DNA of 64,000 bases from Candidatus Krumholzibacteriia bacterium (GTDB lineage Bacteria; Krumholzibacteriota; Krumholzibacteriia; WVZY01; JAKEHA01): contig JAOUHG010000008.1 of assembly GCA_029865265.1 (NCBI GenBank), positions 61,646 to 125,645 on the forward strand. Direction: 5' to 3'. Made by a program: the position numbers and the translations under genes. This document shows positions 1 to 8,673 of the stretch, one piece after another. The stretch's first letter is position 1. Every line of letters starts with the position of its first letter. The notes below the pieces were generated by a model. That model was given only the letters and a program-made list of their open reading frames with translations. It was not told where the DNA came from and ran no database searches.

Positions 1-597
1 AGCGGCTCCATGAACGTGAAGCTGGTGGAGAGCAACGCCGAGAAGACCCGCGAGATCGCCGAGCTGCTGCCCGACACGCTCATCATCCAGGGCGACGGCA
101 CCGACATCGATCTGATGGCGGTCGAGGGCCTCATGGACATGGACGCGTTCGTCGCCGCCACCGGTGACGACGAAACCAACATCATCTCCACGCTGCTCGC
201 CCGGCACCTGCAGGTGCCGCGCACGGTGGCACTGGTGAACAAGGTGGTGTACCTGCCCATCACGCCCACCATCGGCATGGACGCGGTGGTGAGCAAGCAG
301 CTGCTGACCGTGAACGCGGTGCACCACTTCATCCAGAAGCAGGAAGTGGCCGCGATGGCCAGCGTGCCGGGCATCGACGCACAGATCATCGAGTACATCG
401 TGCAGGACCGCGACAAGATCACCAAGAAACCCATCAAGGATTGCAGCTTCCCGCGCAACGCCATCATCGGCGCCATCATGCACGAGGACCGGCTCATCAT
501 TCCCCGCGGCGATACGCGGGTGCAGGCGGGCGACCGCGTGGTCGTGTTTGCGCTGCCCGGGGCGCTCGACGCCCTCGACAAGCTCTTTATCAAGTAG
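1..597 (+). CDS. trkA: TrkA, potassium-uptake regulatory subunit (5' end cut by window)
   Basis: Cytoplasmic NAD(H)-binding gating subunit of the Trk potassium channel. The reading frame is open to base 1, so the gene begins upstream. The visible 198 residues match the second half of a full-length TrkA of about 450 residues. They hold the end of a Rossmann RCK-N domain (QGDGTDIDLMAVEGL, then the TGDDETNIISTLLA stretch) and a complete RCK-C domain ending in GDRVVVFALPGALDALDKLF. The stop codon is followed at once by the trkH ATG with no gap, so the two are translationally coupled and act together. The first ATG at base 10 lies inside the domain and is not the real start. Confidence 0.93.
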   Translation, partial: SGSMNVKLVESNAEKTREIAELLPDTLIIQGDGTDIDLMAVEGLMDMDAFVAATGDDETNIISTLLARHLQVPRTVALVNKVVYLPITPTIGMDAVVSKQLLTVNAVHHFIQKQEVAAMASVPGIDAQIIEYIVQDRDKITKKPIKDCSFPRNAIIGAIMHEDRLIIPRGDTRVQAGDRVVVFALPGALDALDKLFIK

Positions 598-2034
598 ATG
601 CGCCCCTCACGAATTCTGCATCTTCTCGGTGCCCTGCTGATGTTCATCGGCGTGGCCATGCTGGCGCCGATTCCCTTCTCGCTCTACTACCACTCCGGCG
701 ACCACTTTGCCTTCGCGGGTGCCGCCGGCGGAGCGCTGCTGCTGGGCTTCCTGTTGCGCCGGTTGACGCACTTCGAGGGCGAGTTGCGCCACCGCGAGGC
801 CTTCGTCATCGTGGCGCTCACGTGGATTTCCTTTTCGTGCGTCGGCTCGCTACCCTACATGATCACCGGCGCCATCCCGTCCTTCACCAACGCATTCTTC
901 GAGACCGCGTCGGGCTTCACCACCACCGGCGCCTCCATCTTGACCGACATCGAGGCGTTGCCGCGTGGCGTGCTGCTCTGGCGCGCGCTCACGCAATGGA
1001 TCGGGGGCATGGGAATCATCGTCATGTCGCTGGCGATTCTGCCCTTCCTGGGCGTCGGCGGCATGCAGCTCTACAAGGCGGAGCTCATGTCGGCCGCGGA
1101 CCGGCTGACTCCGCGCGTCACCCAGACCGCGAAGATCCTGTGGGGTGTGTACGCTGGTATGACCGCGCTGGAGGCGACGCTGCTGGTCCTCGGCGGGATG
1201 AGCGTGTTCGACGCCCTGTGCCACTCGTTCGCCACCATTGCCACCGGCGGGTTCTCCACCCGCAACGCCAGCATCGCCGCGTTCGACAGCGCCTACATCC
1301 AGTACGTCATCGCGGCGTTCTGCTACCTGGCGGGCATCAACTTCTTCCTGCACTACCGGATCGTGAAGGGAGACGCGAAGTCGTTGTTCCGCAACGTGGA
1401 GTGGCGCTCCTACTCGCTGATCATCGCCATCGCGGTGACGGTGGTGTTTGCAAAAGTGGCCCCGGCCTACCCGAGCATCGAGCGCGCCTTCCGCGACTCC
1501 TTCTTCCAGGTCGTCAACATCATGACCACCACGGGGTTCGCCACCGCCGACTACGAGTTGTGGCCGTACCTGTGCCAGTTCGTCCTGCTGGGGCTCATGC
1601 TCATCGGGGCGTGCGGGGGTTCCACCGGCGGGGGCATGAAGGTGGTCCGGGTTCACATCCTGTTCAAGTTCGTGATCCGCGAGATGACCCGCCTGCTGCA
1701 TCCGCACGCGGTGGTCCCGGTGCGGCTGGGGAAGACGGCCATGGACCGCGACCTGGTGGCGAACATCCTGGGCTTCGCCATTCTGTACGGTGCCACCTTC
1801 TTTCTGGGCACGCTGGCCATGACCGCCATGGGCAACGACATCGTGACGTCGCTGGGCGCCGTGGGCGCCTGCCTGGGGAACGTGGGCCCCGGCCTGGGCG
1901 CGGTGGGACCCACGGACAACTACGCGCACCTGTCGCACGCCGCACGCTGGTTGCTCTCCCTGCTCATGTTGATGGGGAGAATCGAAATCTACACCCTGGT
2001 GATCCTCTTCTTCCCCTCGTTCTGGAAGAAGTGA
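598..2034 (+). CDS. trkH: TrkH, potassium-uptake channel subunit
   Basis: Integral inner-membrane subunit of the Trk potassium transporter, 478 residues, the usual length. The four filter repeats typical of the SKT superfamily are visible as TTTGAS (about residue 108), ATGGFST (about 216), TTTGFAT (about 311) and NVGPGLG (about 430). Hydrophobic helices run through the whole protein and the extreme C-terminus is short (FFPSFWKK), as in TrkH. It starts directly after the trkA stop, so both subunits are made from one message. Function is confident from family features; ion preference was not tested. Confidence 0.95.
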   Translation: MRPSRILHLLGALLMFIGVAMLAPIPFSLYYHSGDHFAFAGAAGGALLLGFLLRRLTHFEGELRHREAFVIVALTWISFSCVGSLPYMITGAIPSFTNAFFETASGFTTTGASILTDIEALPRGVLLWRALTQWIGGMGIIVMSLAILPFLGVGGMQLYKAELMSAADRLTPRVTQTAKILWGVYAGMTALEATLLVLGGMSVFDALCHSFATIATGGFSTRNASIAAFDSAYIQYVIAAFCYLAGINFFLHYRIVKGDAKSLFRNVEWRSYSLIIAIAVTVVFAKVAPAYPSIERAFRDSFFQVVNIMTTTGFATADYELWPYLCQFVLLGLMLIGACGGSTGGGMKVVRVHILFKFVIREMTRLLHPHAVVPVRLGKTAMDRDLVANILGFAILYGATFFLGTLAMTAMGNDIVTSLGAVGACLGNVGPGLGAVGPTDNYAHLSHAARWLLSLLMLMGRIEIYTLVILFFPSFWKK

Positions 2035-2065
2035 CGCCGTCCTCCGTTTGGGCTACGCTGCTGCC

Positions 2066-3217
2066 ATGAGTCCATCCCCGCGCTCGCGTACCTTTCTTCT
2101 CGCCCTGGTATCGCTGGTGTTCGCGTTCGCCGCGGTCGAGGTAACGCTGCGCCTGGCGGCGCCGTTTCCCAACCCGTACGGTGACCCCGAGGCGCTGCGG
2201 GTCAACCGGTACATCCGCTTCGAGTACCCGCCACACTACGCGGCGGTGACCGAAGCCGAGCCGGGCCTGCCCGGCCTCTCGGGTCGCAACCACTTCACCA
2301 CCAACAACATGGGTTTTCGGGGCGATGACCTCGTGCGTCCCAGGCCGGCCGGCGAATTCCGGGTGTTCCTGGTGGGGGGCAGCACCTTCGAGTGCTTCTA
2401 CATCGGCGACCAGCAGGAGATCGGCCGCGTGATCCAGGACGCGCTGCCCGCACTTCCCGACGGACGCACCGCCCGGGTTTACAACGTGGGTTTGTCGGGT
2501 GCGGCCAGTGATGACCACATCGCCATGATCAGCCAGCGGCTCATCCACCTGCAGCCCGACCTCATCGTGGTGTTCGCCGGGATCAACGATCTGACCCGCT
2601 CCATCTTTGGCTTCGACTACCTGCACTACGTGGATCCGCACGCCGGCGAACGGCCGTGGTACAAGCAGTTCGCCATGAACTTTCAGATCGCCCGCCGCCT
2701 TCACCGCCTCAAGACCCGCATGACACCGGACGCACGCACGGTGCAGGAGTCACGCCCGCTTGTTTCCAACTACGCGCGGCGCATCGAACTGCAGCGAAGC
2801 GGGACGCCCGCGACGTCGCACCCGCGCACCGACACCGAAAGCTACGCGCGCAACCTGCGCTCCATCGCGGGCATCGCGCGCGCCAACGGGTGCGCGCTGG
2901 TGTTCATGACCCAGCCCACCACCTGGAACAGCACCGTGGACCCGGAGGCCCGGGCGCGGTCGTGGATGCGCTACCGCGACGGCGTCACCTACGGCGAGGC
3001 GGAGATGGATGCGGCGATGGCGCAGCTGAACGACGTCATGCGCATGGTGGCCACCGAGAGCGCCGTACCGGTGTGCGATCTTGCCGCCACGTTGCCAAAG
3101 TCCCTCGAGTTCTTCTACGACGATTGTCATTTCAACCCGGCCGGGGCGTCGCGCGCGGGCGAGTTGCTGGTCCGGGCGATCGCCGGATGTTGCCTCGACA
3201 CGCCCGTCGCACGCTGA
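2066..3217 (+). CDS. SGNH/GDSL-type hydrolase, membrane-anchored
   Basis: A 383-residue protein with an N-terminal signal anchor (residues about 8-30) and an SGNH hydrolase fold. Visible blocks are FLVGGSTFE with the candidate nucleophile Ser (about 105), NVGLSGAASDD, FAGINDLTRS with the conserved Asn (about 174), and DDCHFNPAG near the C-terminus with the Asp/His pair. Such proteins de-acylate or de-acetylate lipids or cell-surface glycans; the substrate cannot be told here. ATG 2066 is chosen because a possible TTG at 2048 adds only six residues and is less likely. It follows trkH by 31 bases but has no obvious functional tie to potassium uptake. Confidence 0.8.
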   Translation: MSPSPRSRTFLLALVSLVFAFAAVEVTLRLAAPFPNPYGDPEALRVNRYIRFEYPPHYAAVTEAEPGLPGLSGRNHFTTNNMGFRGDDLVRPRPAGEFRVFLVGGSTFECFYIGDQQEIGRVIQDALPALPDGRTARVYNVGLSGAASDDHIAMISQRLIHLQPDLIVVFAGINDLTRSIFGFDYLHYVDPHAGERPWYKQFAMNFQIARRLHRLKTRMTPDARTVQESRPLVSNYARRIELQRSGTPATSHPRTDTESYARNLRSIAGIARANGCALVFMTQPTTWNSTVDPEARARSWMRYRDGVTYGEAEMDAAMAQLNDVMRMVATESAVPVCDLAATLPKSLEFFYDDCHFNPAGASRAGELLVRAIAGCCLDTPVAR

Positions 3218-3349
3218 ACACCAGCGCGACACGAACCATAATCCCAGCGGTTGCAAATGGTTATTGCGCGAGGCTCGCGCTCCGCCCGTGGCCTCCCGGG
3301 CGAAGTATCAAGGTTTCCAACCAGTTAGAACGACCGCCCGGGCCGCCAG

Positions 3350-3358
3350 TGTGGACAA
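3350..3358 (-). other. DnaA-box-like 9-mer
   Basis: TGTGGACAA on the plus strand, one mismatch from TGTGGATAA. The same variant occurs in the dnaA flanks at 19759, 19805 (inverted) and 21520, so it is probably a recognised site in this genome. Confidence 0.45.
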
Positions 3359-3459
3359 CGCCGCCTCCCTTTCGGGCATGGCCGTGTTAACACCTTGTTA
3401 CATAATGCGTTACGCGACACGTGGCCGAGGCGGGACTTATTAACAGGAACCCCGCCAGC

Positions 3460-3468
3460 TGTGGACAA
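3460..3468 (-). other. DnaA-box-like 9-mer
   Basis: Second TGTGGACAA, 110 bases from the first and in the same orientation, 16 kb from dnaA and next to the parAB operon. Confidence 0.45.
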
Positions 3469-3500
3469 CTCACCCGGAATGGGTAGCAAATCGGCCGGCA

Positions 3501-3536
3501 CCAAAAGAAGACGCCCCCGGACGAATCCGGGGGCGT
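3501..3536 (-). terminator. Rho-independent terminator of the parA-parB-M23-bactofilin operon
   Basis: Perfect 10-bp stem, ACGCCCCCGG (3511-3520) with CCGGGGGCGT (3527-3536), and a 6-base loop. Read on the minus strand it is followed by CTTCTTTTGG. It lies just downstream of the bactofilin stop. Confidence 0.85.
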
Positions 3537-3567
3537 GTTCTGGATCGGTTCTCTCGAACGAGAGCGT

Positions 3568-4029
3568 CTAGCGGATGTTCGCGGGCTCGGGCTTGCGCTC
3601 TTCCTTGCGCGCCGCCCAGTCCTTATTGGCGCTGGTGCTGTCCTGGTGGGACACCGTCGTGCTCGTGCTGCCGGCGGCCGAACCCATCTTGCAGTTGCCC
3701 TCGAAGAACACGCCCTCGTCGATCACCAGACGACCGGTCTGGATGTCGCCCTCGACGTGCGAACCGCTCTGCAACTCGATCTTGTTCGCCGCAGCGATGT
3801 TGCCGATGAGCTTGCCGCCGATGACCGCGTTCTTCACCTTGATCTCGCCCTTGACCACACCCGTCTTGCCGATGATGAGGGTCTCCGGGCACGAAATGTT
3901 GCCTTCGAAGGTCCCGTCGATACGCATCGTTCCCTGGATCTCAATGTCACCCTTGATCTTGCAGCCCTGGCCGAGCATCGAATTCAACGTGGCCTGGCCG
4001 GTGGTGATTCCGTCGTCCTTACCAAACAT
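3568..4029 (-). CDS. Bactofilin-family cytoskeletal protein
   Basis: A bactofilin (DUF583) of 153 residues; these proteins polymerise without nucleotide into filaments that place cell-wall enzymes and chromosome-segregation factors. The central right-handed beta-helix is seen as short repeats rich in Gly and Ile/Val, such as GDIEIQGTMRIDGTFEGNI, IIGKTGVVKGEI and HVEGDIQTGRLVIDEGVFFEG, flanked by disordered tails; the C-terminal tail is charged. ATG 4029 is chosen over ATG 4083 because it has GAGGAGG eight bases upstream. It is the last gene of a parA-parB-M23-bactofilin operon, and the adjacent M23 peptidase is a typical bactofilin partner. Confidence 0.92.
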   Translation of the reverse strand: MFGKDDGITTGQATLNSMLGQGCKIKGDIEIQGTMRIDGTFEGNISCPETLIIGKTGVVKGEIKVKNAVIGGKLIGNIAAANKIELQSGSHVEGDIQTGRLVIDEGVFFEGNCKMGSAAGSTSTTVSHQDSTSANKDWAARKEERKPEPANIR

Positions 4030-4124
4030 GACTTTCGCCTCCTCGTTCGATTGAGTCGCGCCTTTGAAGCCAGACTTCAGCATAAGAACCGGACCCTTCT
4101 TCAGTTGATGCGAGTGATCGGCCG

Positions 4125-4925
4125 CTAGTTCAGCAGGTACTTCCGCGGATCGACCGGCACACCATTCTCGCGCACTTCAAAATGAAGATGCGGGGCCGTG
4201 CTTTTACCGGTACTCCCCACGAAGGCGATCGTCTTGCCGCGCGCCACCCTGTCCCCGACACTTACCAGATTTCGGGTATTGTGTCCATAGACCGAGCGGA
4301 TCCCGTAGCCATGATCGATCTCCACCTCCCACCCGTAGGTCTCGTCGAATCGACTGATCTCAACGATACCATCGGCCGCCGCATATACCGGTGTGTTTCT
4401 CGGGGCAGCAATATCCATACCCGGGTGATATTGTTGACTCTTCTCCCCGCCCGTTACGAAGAATTCCCTTGTCACATAGCCTTTTAGCGGCCACATCGAC
4501 GGCATTGCCTCCAGCATGAGGCGCTGCTCCTCGGGCCCCACCCCCCCATCTTCTTCCACCTTCTTGATGGATGGACTCTTGGCAGTCGGTGAAAGGCTGG
4601 CCACGAGCAGGCTGTCCTCCGGCGAGAGGGGGATCCCCAGCATCCCTTTGACCTGGAGCCGGAAGACCTGGAGGTTCTCCAGCTCGGACCGCAGCGAGTC
4701 GACCTGGGCGAGCTGGAACTTGAGGCGGTCGTTTTCCCGGCTCACGTTTACCGAGCGCTGGGCCAGCCCGGCCAGACGTCCGTATGTGATGACGAAGGCG
4801 GCCATCGACACCCCGGCCAGACCGAGGAGCGCCAGAAAGACGACGACCAGCCGGTAGGAAACGCGGAAGCTCCACGTCGTCCGGTTGTCGTGGGGAACGA
4901 TGATGACCGAGAACTGTTTCGACAT
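4125..4925 (-). CDS. M23-family peptidoglycan endopeptidase, membrane-anchored
   Basis: A 266-residue zinc metallopeptidase expected to cut peptide cross-links in the periplasm. A single membrane segment lies at about residues 25-50, followed by a coiled coil (about 55-95) and a C-terminal LytM domain. Zinc-ligand motifs are HPGMD (about 167-171) and HLHFEV (about 246-251), so the site looks complete. It starts six bases past the parB stop and is followed by bactofilin. In Helicobacter and Caulobacter, bactofilin-M23 pairs control cell curvature or stalk shape. A similar shape role here is inferred from that pairing. Confidence 0.9.
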   Translation of the reverse strand: MSKQFSVIIVPHDNRTTWSFRVSYRLVVVFLALLGLAGVSMAAFVITYGRLAGLAQRSVNVSRENDRLKFQLAQVDSLRSELENLQVFRLQVKGMLGIPLSPEDSLLVASLSPTAKSPSIKKVEEDGGVGPEEQRLMLEAMPSMWPLKGYVTREFFVTGGEKSQQYHPGMDIAAPRNTPVYAAADGIVEISRFDETYGWEVEIDHGYGIRSVYGHNTRNLVSVGDRVARGKTIAFVGSTGKSTAPHLHFEVRENGVPVDPRKYLLN

Positions 4926-4931
4926 CCGTGG

Positions 4932-5801
4932 TCAGCGGGGGAGCGGCACGCTCATGAGTGCCGCGAGCCGCTCAAAGTCGTCATAGGAATAGAACTCGAT
5001 GGTGACGTGCCCCTTGCCGCCGCGCTTCTCGTTGATAGACACCCGGGTACCCAGGTGTTGCGCGAACGCCTTCTCGAGATCGGCGATGTAGGCCGGCTTC
5101 TCCCGGGCGGGTCTGCCCCCGCTGCTCTTCTTCTCACGGACCAGCCCGACCGCCACCTCCACCTGGCGCACGCTCAGGTTCTGCTCGACGATGCGGCGCG
5201 CCAGCACCAGCTGTTCCTTCTGGGTGGTGAGCGAGAGCAGCGCGCGCGCGTGGCCACCGGTGAGCGCACCCGACTCCACCATGCGCTGCACCTCCTCGGG
5301 CAGGTTCAAGAGCCGCAGCGTGTTGGACACCGAGCTGCGGTCGCGGCTCACCATGGCGGCGAGATCCGCCTGCGACATGCTGAACTCGGTGATCAGCCGG
5401 CGATACGCCTGGGCCTCTTCGATGGCATTGAGGTTCTCGCGCTGGATGTTCTCGACGATCGCGAGGCGCAGCGCGTCTGAATCGCGCACGTCGCGGATGA
5501 CCACGGGGATGGTGGGCACGCCCGCCAGCCGGGCGGCCTGCAGGCGCCGCTCGCCCATGATCAGCTCGTAGCGCGACCCCTTGCGCCGCACCACCACGGG
5601 CTGCAGCACGCCGTCGGTGCGGATGCTCTCCGCCAGTTCCTTGAGGCGGTCGTCGTCAAAGCGCTTGCGGGGCTGAAACGGATTGGCGTCCACCGTTTCC
5701 AGCGGGATGTGCGTGGGCACCTCATCGGCCCTGGGTTCCACGCTGCCCACGGTGGGAATGAGTGCATCGAGTCCGCGTCCCAGAACCTTCCTATTGGACA
5801 T
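4932..5801 (-). CDS. parB: ParB, chromosome-partitioning CTPase
   Basis: DNA-binding clamp that loads at parS and organises the origin region for segregation with ParA. The 289 residues show NPFQPRKRFD and the ParB/Srx core with LIMGERRLQAARLAG (the GERR phosphate motif of CTP binding), then the helix-turn-helix MSQADLAAMVSRDRSSVSN, then a short C-terminal dimerisation domain (HVTIEFYSYDDFERL). ATG 5801 is preferred over TTG 5807, with GAGGTGA upstream. It overlaps the parA end by 11 bases. A near-consensus parS lies at 8011-8026, about 2.2 kb away. Confidence 0.95.
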   Translation of the reverse strand: MSNRKVLGRGLDALIPTVGSVEPRADEVPTHIPLETVDANPFQPRKRFDDDRLKELAESIRTDGVLQPVVVRRKGSRYELIMGERRLQAARLAGVPTIPVVIRDVRDSDALRLAIVENIQRENLNAIEEAQAYRRLITEFSMSQADLAAMVSRDRSSVSNTLRLLNLPEEVQRMVESGALTGGHARALLSLTTQKEQLVLARRIVEQNLSVRQVEVAVGLVREKKSSGGRPAREKPAYIADLEKAFAQHLGTRVSINEKRGGKGHVTIEFYSYDDFERLAALMSVPLPR

Positions 5802-6555
5802 CGCCAATCACCTCGCGCGCCAGGTCGAGGTAGCTCTTCGCACCCTGGCATTGAACGTCGTAAAGAATGATGGGTTTACCGAAGCTCGGCGACTCGCTCA
5901 ACTTGACGTTGCGCGGGATCACCGTCTTGAACACCTTGTCGCCGAAATAGTTGACCGCTTCCTGCGCCACCTGGCTCGTCAAGTTGAGGCGCTTGTCGTA
6001 CATGGTGAGCACCACGCCCTCGATGGCAAGCGCCGGGTTGAGTGAGGCCTGCACGCGCTTGACGGTGGAGAGCAACTGCCCGAGTCCCTCGAGCGCGTAG
6101 TACTCGCACTGCAACGGAATCAGCAGCGAGTCCGCCGCCGTCAATGTGTTCACGGTGAGAAAGCCCAGGCTGGGTGGGCAGTCGACCACCATGTAATCGT
6201 AGTCTTCGCGCACCTTCGAGAGCGCCAGCTTGAGCCGGAACTCGCGCCGCGGCTCGGCCACCAGCTCCACCTCCGCGCCGGCCAGCGCGGCACTCGCCGG
6301 CAGCACGTGCAGAAACGGCATTGGCGACTCCACGATGGCATCGCGCACGAGGGTCTCGTCGAAGAGAACCTCGTAGACGGTGTGCTTCAGCGCGGCCTTG
6401 TCGATGCCGGCGCCCGAGGTGGCGTTGGCCTGCGGGTCCATGTCGACCAGCAGCGTGCGCCGCTCCGCGGCGGCGAGGCTCGCGCAGAGATTCACGGCGG
6501 TGGTGGTCTTGCCCACACCGCCCTTCTGGTTGGTAACCGCGATGATCTTTCCCAT
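5791..6555 (-). CDS. parA: ParA, chromosome-partitioning ATPase
   Basis: Deviant-Walker ATPase that drives origin segregation with ParB. The 254 residues begin MGKIIAVTNQKGGVGKTTTA, with the signature Lys and P-loop at residues 10-18. They continue through LLVDMDPQANAT (Walker A') and YMVVDCPPSLGFLT (Walker B). There is no N-terminal helix-turn-helix, so this is a chromosomal Soj-like form rather than a plasmid type Ia form. It is first in the four-gene minus-strand operon parA-parB-M23-bactofilin. Confidence 0.96.
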   Translation of the reverse strand: MGKIIAVTNQKGGVGKTTTAVNLCASLAAAERRTLLVDMDPQANATSGAGIDKAALKHTVYEVLFDETLVRDAIVESPMPFLHVLPASAALAGAEVELVAEPRREFRLKLALSKVREDYDYMVVDCPPSLGFLTVNTLTAADSLLIPLQCEYYALEGLGQLLSTVKRVQASLNPALAIEGVVLTMYDKRLNLTSQVAQEAVNYFGDKVFKTVIPRNVKLSESPSFGKPIILYDVQCQGAKSYLDLAREVIGDVQ

Positions 6556-6561
6556 GGTCTC

Positions 6562-7854
6562 CTACGGTGTGCAGTTGGGTGGCGTGGTGAATGGGTTCGC
6601 GGTGAGCCACGGATCGGTATCGACGCGTGTCTGCACGAGCACGGGAGCGTCGAGTGAATCGTGGATGGTCGCGTCGATGGCGGACTGGCTGGTCGCGCCA
6701 AAATAGTTGCAGGTCGCGCTGAGTGTGGTCACGCCGGTGCCGTTCGGGAAACCGTTCTCGAGGTAGATATTGGACACACCGGAACCCACGCCGTTGCCAC
6801 TGAAGGCGTTGAAATGAATGGCGGGGAAGGAGGCCCGCGCCAGCGTGATCCCGCGCAGCAGGTTGTTCTCGATCCTGTTGAACTCCACAATAATGGACGC
6901 GGCCACGGGCTGGTCGTCGATGTTCACAACCAGGCCGCTCTTCGCGTTGAACTTGATCTCACAGCCTTCGATGCGTACGGAATCCGGCAGGGCGGTGCTC
7001 ACGTTGTTTCCGATCGCGATGCCATCCACGGCCCCGTTGCTCACCTCGGTGTCGATCACGCGGAGCATCCCCGAACCATCGTGCCGGACACCGGCCCCGC
7101 CACTGCACACGATGGCACAGTCGTTCAGGGTTGCGCTCGCGTTGTTGATGAGCCACACACCATTGAGCGCGTACCACACCTGGGTGTGATGGAGCTCGAT
7201 CTCGCCATCGGACGGCGGGCCGGCAGACGTGAATCCGCGGATGCCGATCCACCAGCCGCGTTCGTCGCCGCACTGCAGGCCGCGCAAGTTGGGCCGGATA
7301 ATCACGGGCTCGGCATCGGTGCCGTTGGAAACGAGGCGGCCGCTCACATCGATCACCGTCTGCTCGTTGTCCAGCAGGATCTCGACACCCGCCTCGATGC
7401 TGGTCTCCGTACCGGCATCGACGGGAAGGATGGGATTGGCTGGATCGAGGCTCACGATGTACGGCGAGCGCGACTTGATGAACGTCGCCTGGGCACCGCT
7501 GGACGACCAGCAGACCTTGATGGGCTCGGTGATCCGGCGCGTGAAGTTGCCGTCGGTGACGGAGACGACCACGGTGTCTTCGCCGACCGTCGCCGGCACG
7601 GCCCAGCTCATGACGGTGTTGGCGGCGTTCTGAGGGGTGAGCGCGCCGCGCGTGATCGACCAGGAGACGGTCATGGGATCCCCGTCGGCGTCGTCAACTG
7701 CAACGGAAAGTATTGTGGATGTGTTTCTTACAGCCCCAAGCTTGGCAAATCCAAACGCGATCGTGGGCGGGCGATTGACCGGCTCGGTCCCGGTCTCGGT
7801 ACTCCCCGAGCACGCTAAGGTGAAAGCGGCCAGCACGCACAGCAACCGACGCAT
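6562..7854 (-). CDS. Lipoprotein with Ig-like and parallel beta-helix domains
   Basis: A 430-residue predicted lipoprotein, with a signal peptide ending in the lipobox TLAC (Cys about 15). Residues about 28-115 look like an Ig-like domain ('DDADGDPMTVSWSI', 'EDTVVVSVTDGNF'). From about 150 on there are right-handed parallel beta-helix repeats of the form 'NRIENNLLRGITLARASFPAIHFN'. Such proteins commonly bind or cut polysaccharide, but no catalytic residues could be assigned. It ends seven bases before the parA start and shares its strand. No C-terminal sorting motif was seen. Confidence 0.7.
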   Translation of the reverse strand: MRRLLCVLAAFTLACSGSTETGTEPVNRPPTIAFGFAKLGAVRNTSTILSVAVDDADGDPMTVSWSITRGALTPQNAANTVMSWAVPATVGEDTVVVSVTDGNFTRRITEPIKVCWSSSGAQATFIKSRSPYIVSLDPANPILPVDAGTETSIEAGVEILLDNEQTVIDVSGRLVSNGTDAEPVIIRPNLRGLQCGDERGWWIGIRGFTSAGPPSDGEIELHHTQVWYALNGVWLINNASATLNDCAIVCSGGAGVRHDGSGMLRVIDTEVSNGAVDGIAIGNNVSTALPDSVRIEGCEIKFNAKSGLVVNIDDQPVAASIIVEFNRIENNLLRGITLARASFPAIHFNAFSGNGVGSGVSNIYLENGFPNGTGVTTLSATCNYFGATSQSAIDATIHDSLDAPVLVQTRVDTDPWLTANPFTTPPNCTP

Positions 7855-8010
7855 AATTATGTAATTCCTTTCATATCAAGCGATTAGACTGTTCGTGGGG
7901 AGGGCCCTGTCCTGGGCTCACAATAGCGGCAGCGGCGTTACGGAATCAAGGAGTTTGTCAGCGCTTCCCGCGGCCCTTCGGCGGCCCTGCGGTAGCCCCT
8001 TCGTTCCGGT

Positions 8011-8026
8011 GGTTTCACGTGAAACA
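8011..8026. promoter_or_regulatory. parS site (ParB loading site)
   Basis: GGTTTCACGTGAAACA matches 15 of 16 bases of the parS consensus TGTTTCACGTGAAACA. The inner 14 bases (8012-8025) are a perfect palindrome. It lies 1.5 kb upstream of parA and 12 kb from dnaA. No other copy was found in the window. Confidence 0.93.
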
Positions 8027-8030
8027 GCGA

Positions 8031-8657
8031 CTAGGACTTCGGTCGCATCCCCGGCTGCAGTGTTCCGTACATTTCGGGATCCTCGTCGAATGTCGCCGCG
8101 TTCTCCGGCGACGCCAGGTAGAACTGGCGGCCGTCGAACAGCCGGTGGGGACTATCCGACCCGGGGATGAAGCGCTCCCGCGTCACGGGATCCGTCACGC
8201 CGCCCGTGTACCTCCACGGTTCGGCCTCGAATTCCTCCCGTGCCGCGTCCGAGCCCACATAGTAGACCTCGTAGTTCACGAACACGCGGTGTTCGGCGTC
8301 GATGATGGCCGGCTGCTCGGGGTGGACCGCACACGAGAAGGTGGCGTCCATATCGATCAAATAGGGGTCCGGGCCTTGCACGAAGGCCACCGCGCACGGG
8401 CTTCAGCAGAAGCCGACGGGCTCGCCATTGACGTAGACCGGTGGCATTTTGGGGTTCAGCTTCACCTTGCGGACGGCGCAGCGCTCGTTGATGGAGACGA
8501 GGCCGGTTTCGAAATAGCGAATGCGGGGGAACGAGTCCTGTTCGCTCACGAATTCACCCAGCACCATGTGCTCGACGGGCTCGTCCTTCCCGCCGCACGC
8601 CACAACCACCGCGATTCCAAGCGCCAGAGCGATAACGCGCCCTCGAATTCCACGCAT
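8031..8657 (-). CDS. Putative selenocysteine-containing lipoprotein with three YHS-like metal-binding modules (in-frame UGA)
   Basis: Read through the single in-frame TGA at 8403-8405, this is one 208-residue protein. Residues 1-21 are a lipoprotein signal ending in lipobox VVAC. Module 1 (about 50-104) ends GFC-U-SPC-AVAF-x-DPYL; this matches the common FCCxxC...F..DP..YL pattern of YHS-like metal-binding proteins, with the second Cys replaced by the UGA (residue 85). Module 2 (about 112-158) and module 3 (about 159-202, DPVT...GRQFYLASPE...F..DPEMYG) repeat the fold. A SECIS-like hairpin follows the UGA. ATG 8657 has GGAGGG upstream. The downstream half alone would have to start at GTG 8390 and has no ribosome site. 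A nonsense mutation or sequence error is the main alternative. Precise function is unknown; periplasmic metal or redox handling is inferred. Confidence 0.72.
8366..8391 (-). promoter_or_regulatory. SECIS-like stem-loop downstream of the UGA codon
   Basis: On the minus strand, GGCCTT (8388-8383) pairs with AAGGCC (8377-8372) around the loop CGTGC. Below a three-base bulge, GGT pairs with ACC. The loop starts 20 bases after the UGA, and G is its second base. Both fit the published bacterial SECIS rules as I know them (spacing about 16-37, G among the first two loop bases). Confidence 0.55.
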
Positions 8658-8673
8658 TACGGTCCCTCCTTCG

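Larger units (their letters stand above)
3218..3567. other. Intergenic region with DnaA-box-like sites and a terminator
   Basis: About 350 bases between two convergent genes. It holds two copies of TGTGGACAA (3350-3358 and 3460-3468), one base from the DnaA box TGTGGATAA, then the bactofilin-operon terminator. No credible gene was seen. Confidence 0.6.

Noticed and set aside
8031..8390. Separate gene starting at GTG 8390
   Set aside because: It lacks a ribosome site, begins in the middle of the conserved C-x-x-C...F..DP..YL module and is in frame with the upstream lipoprotein part.
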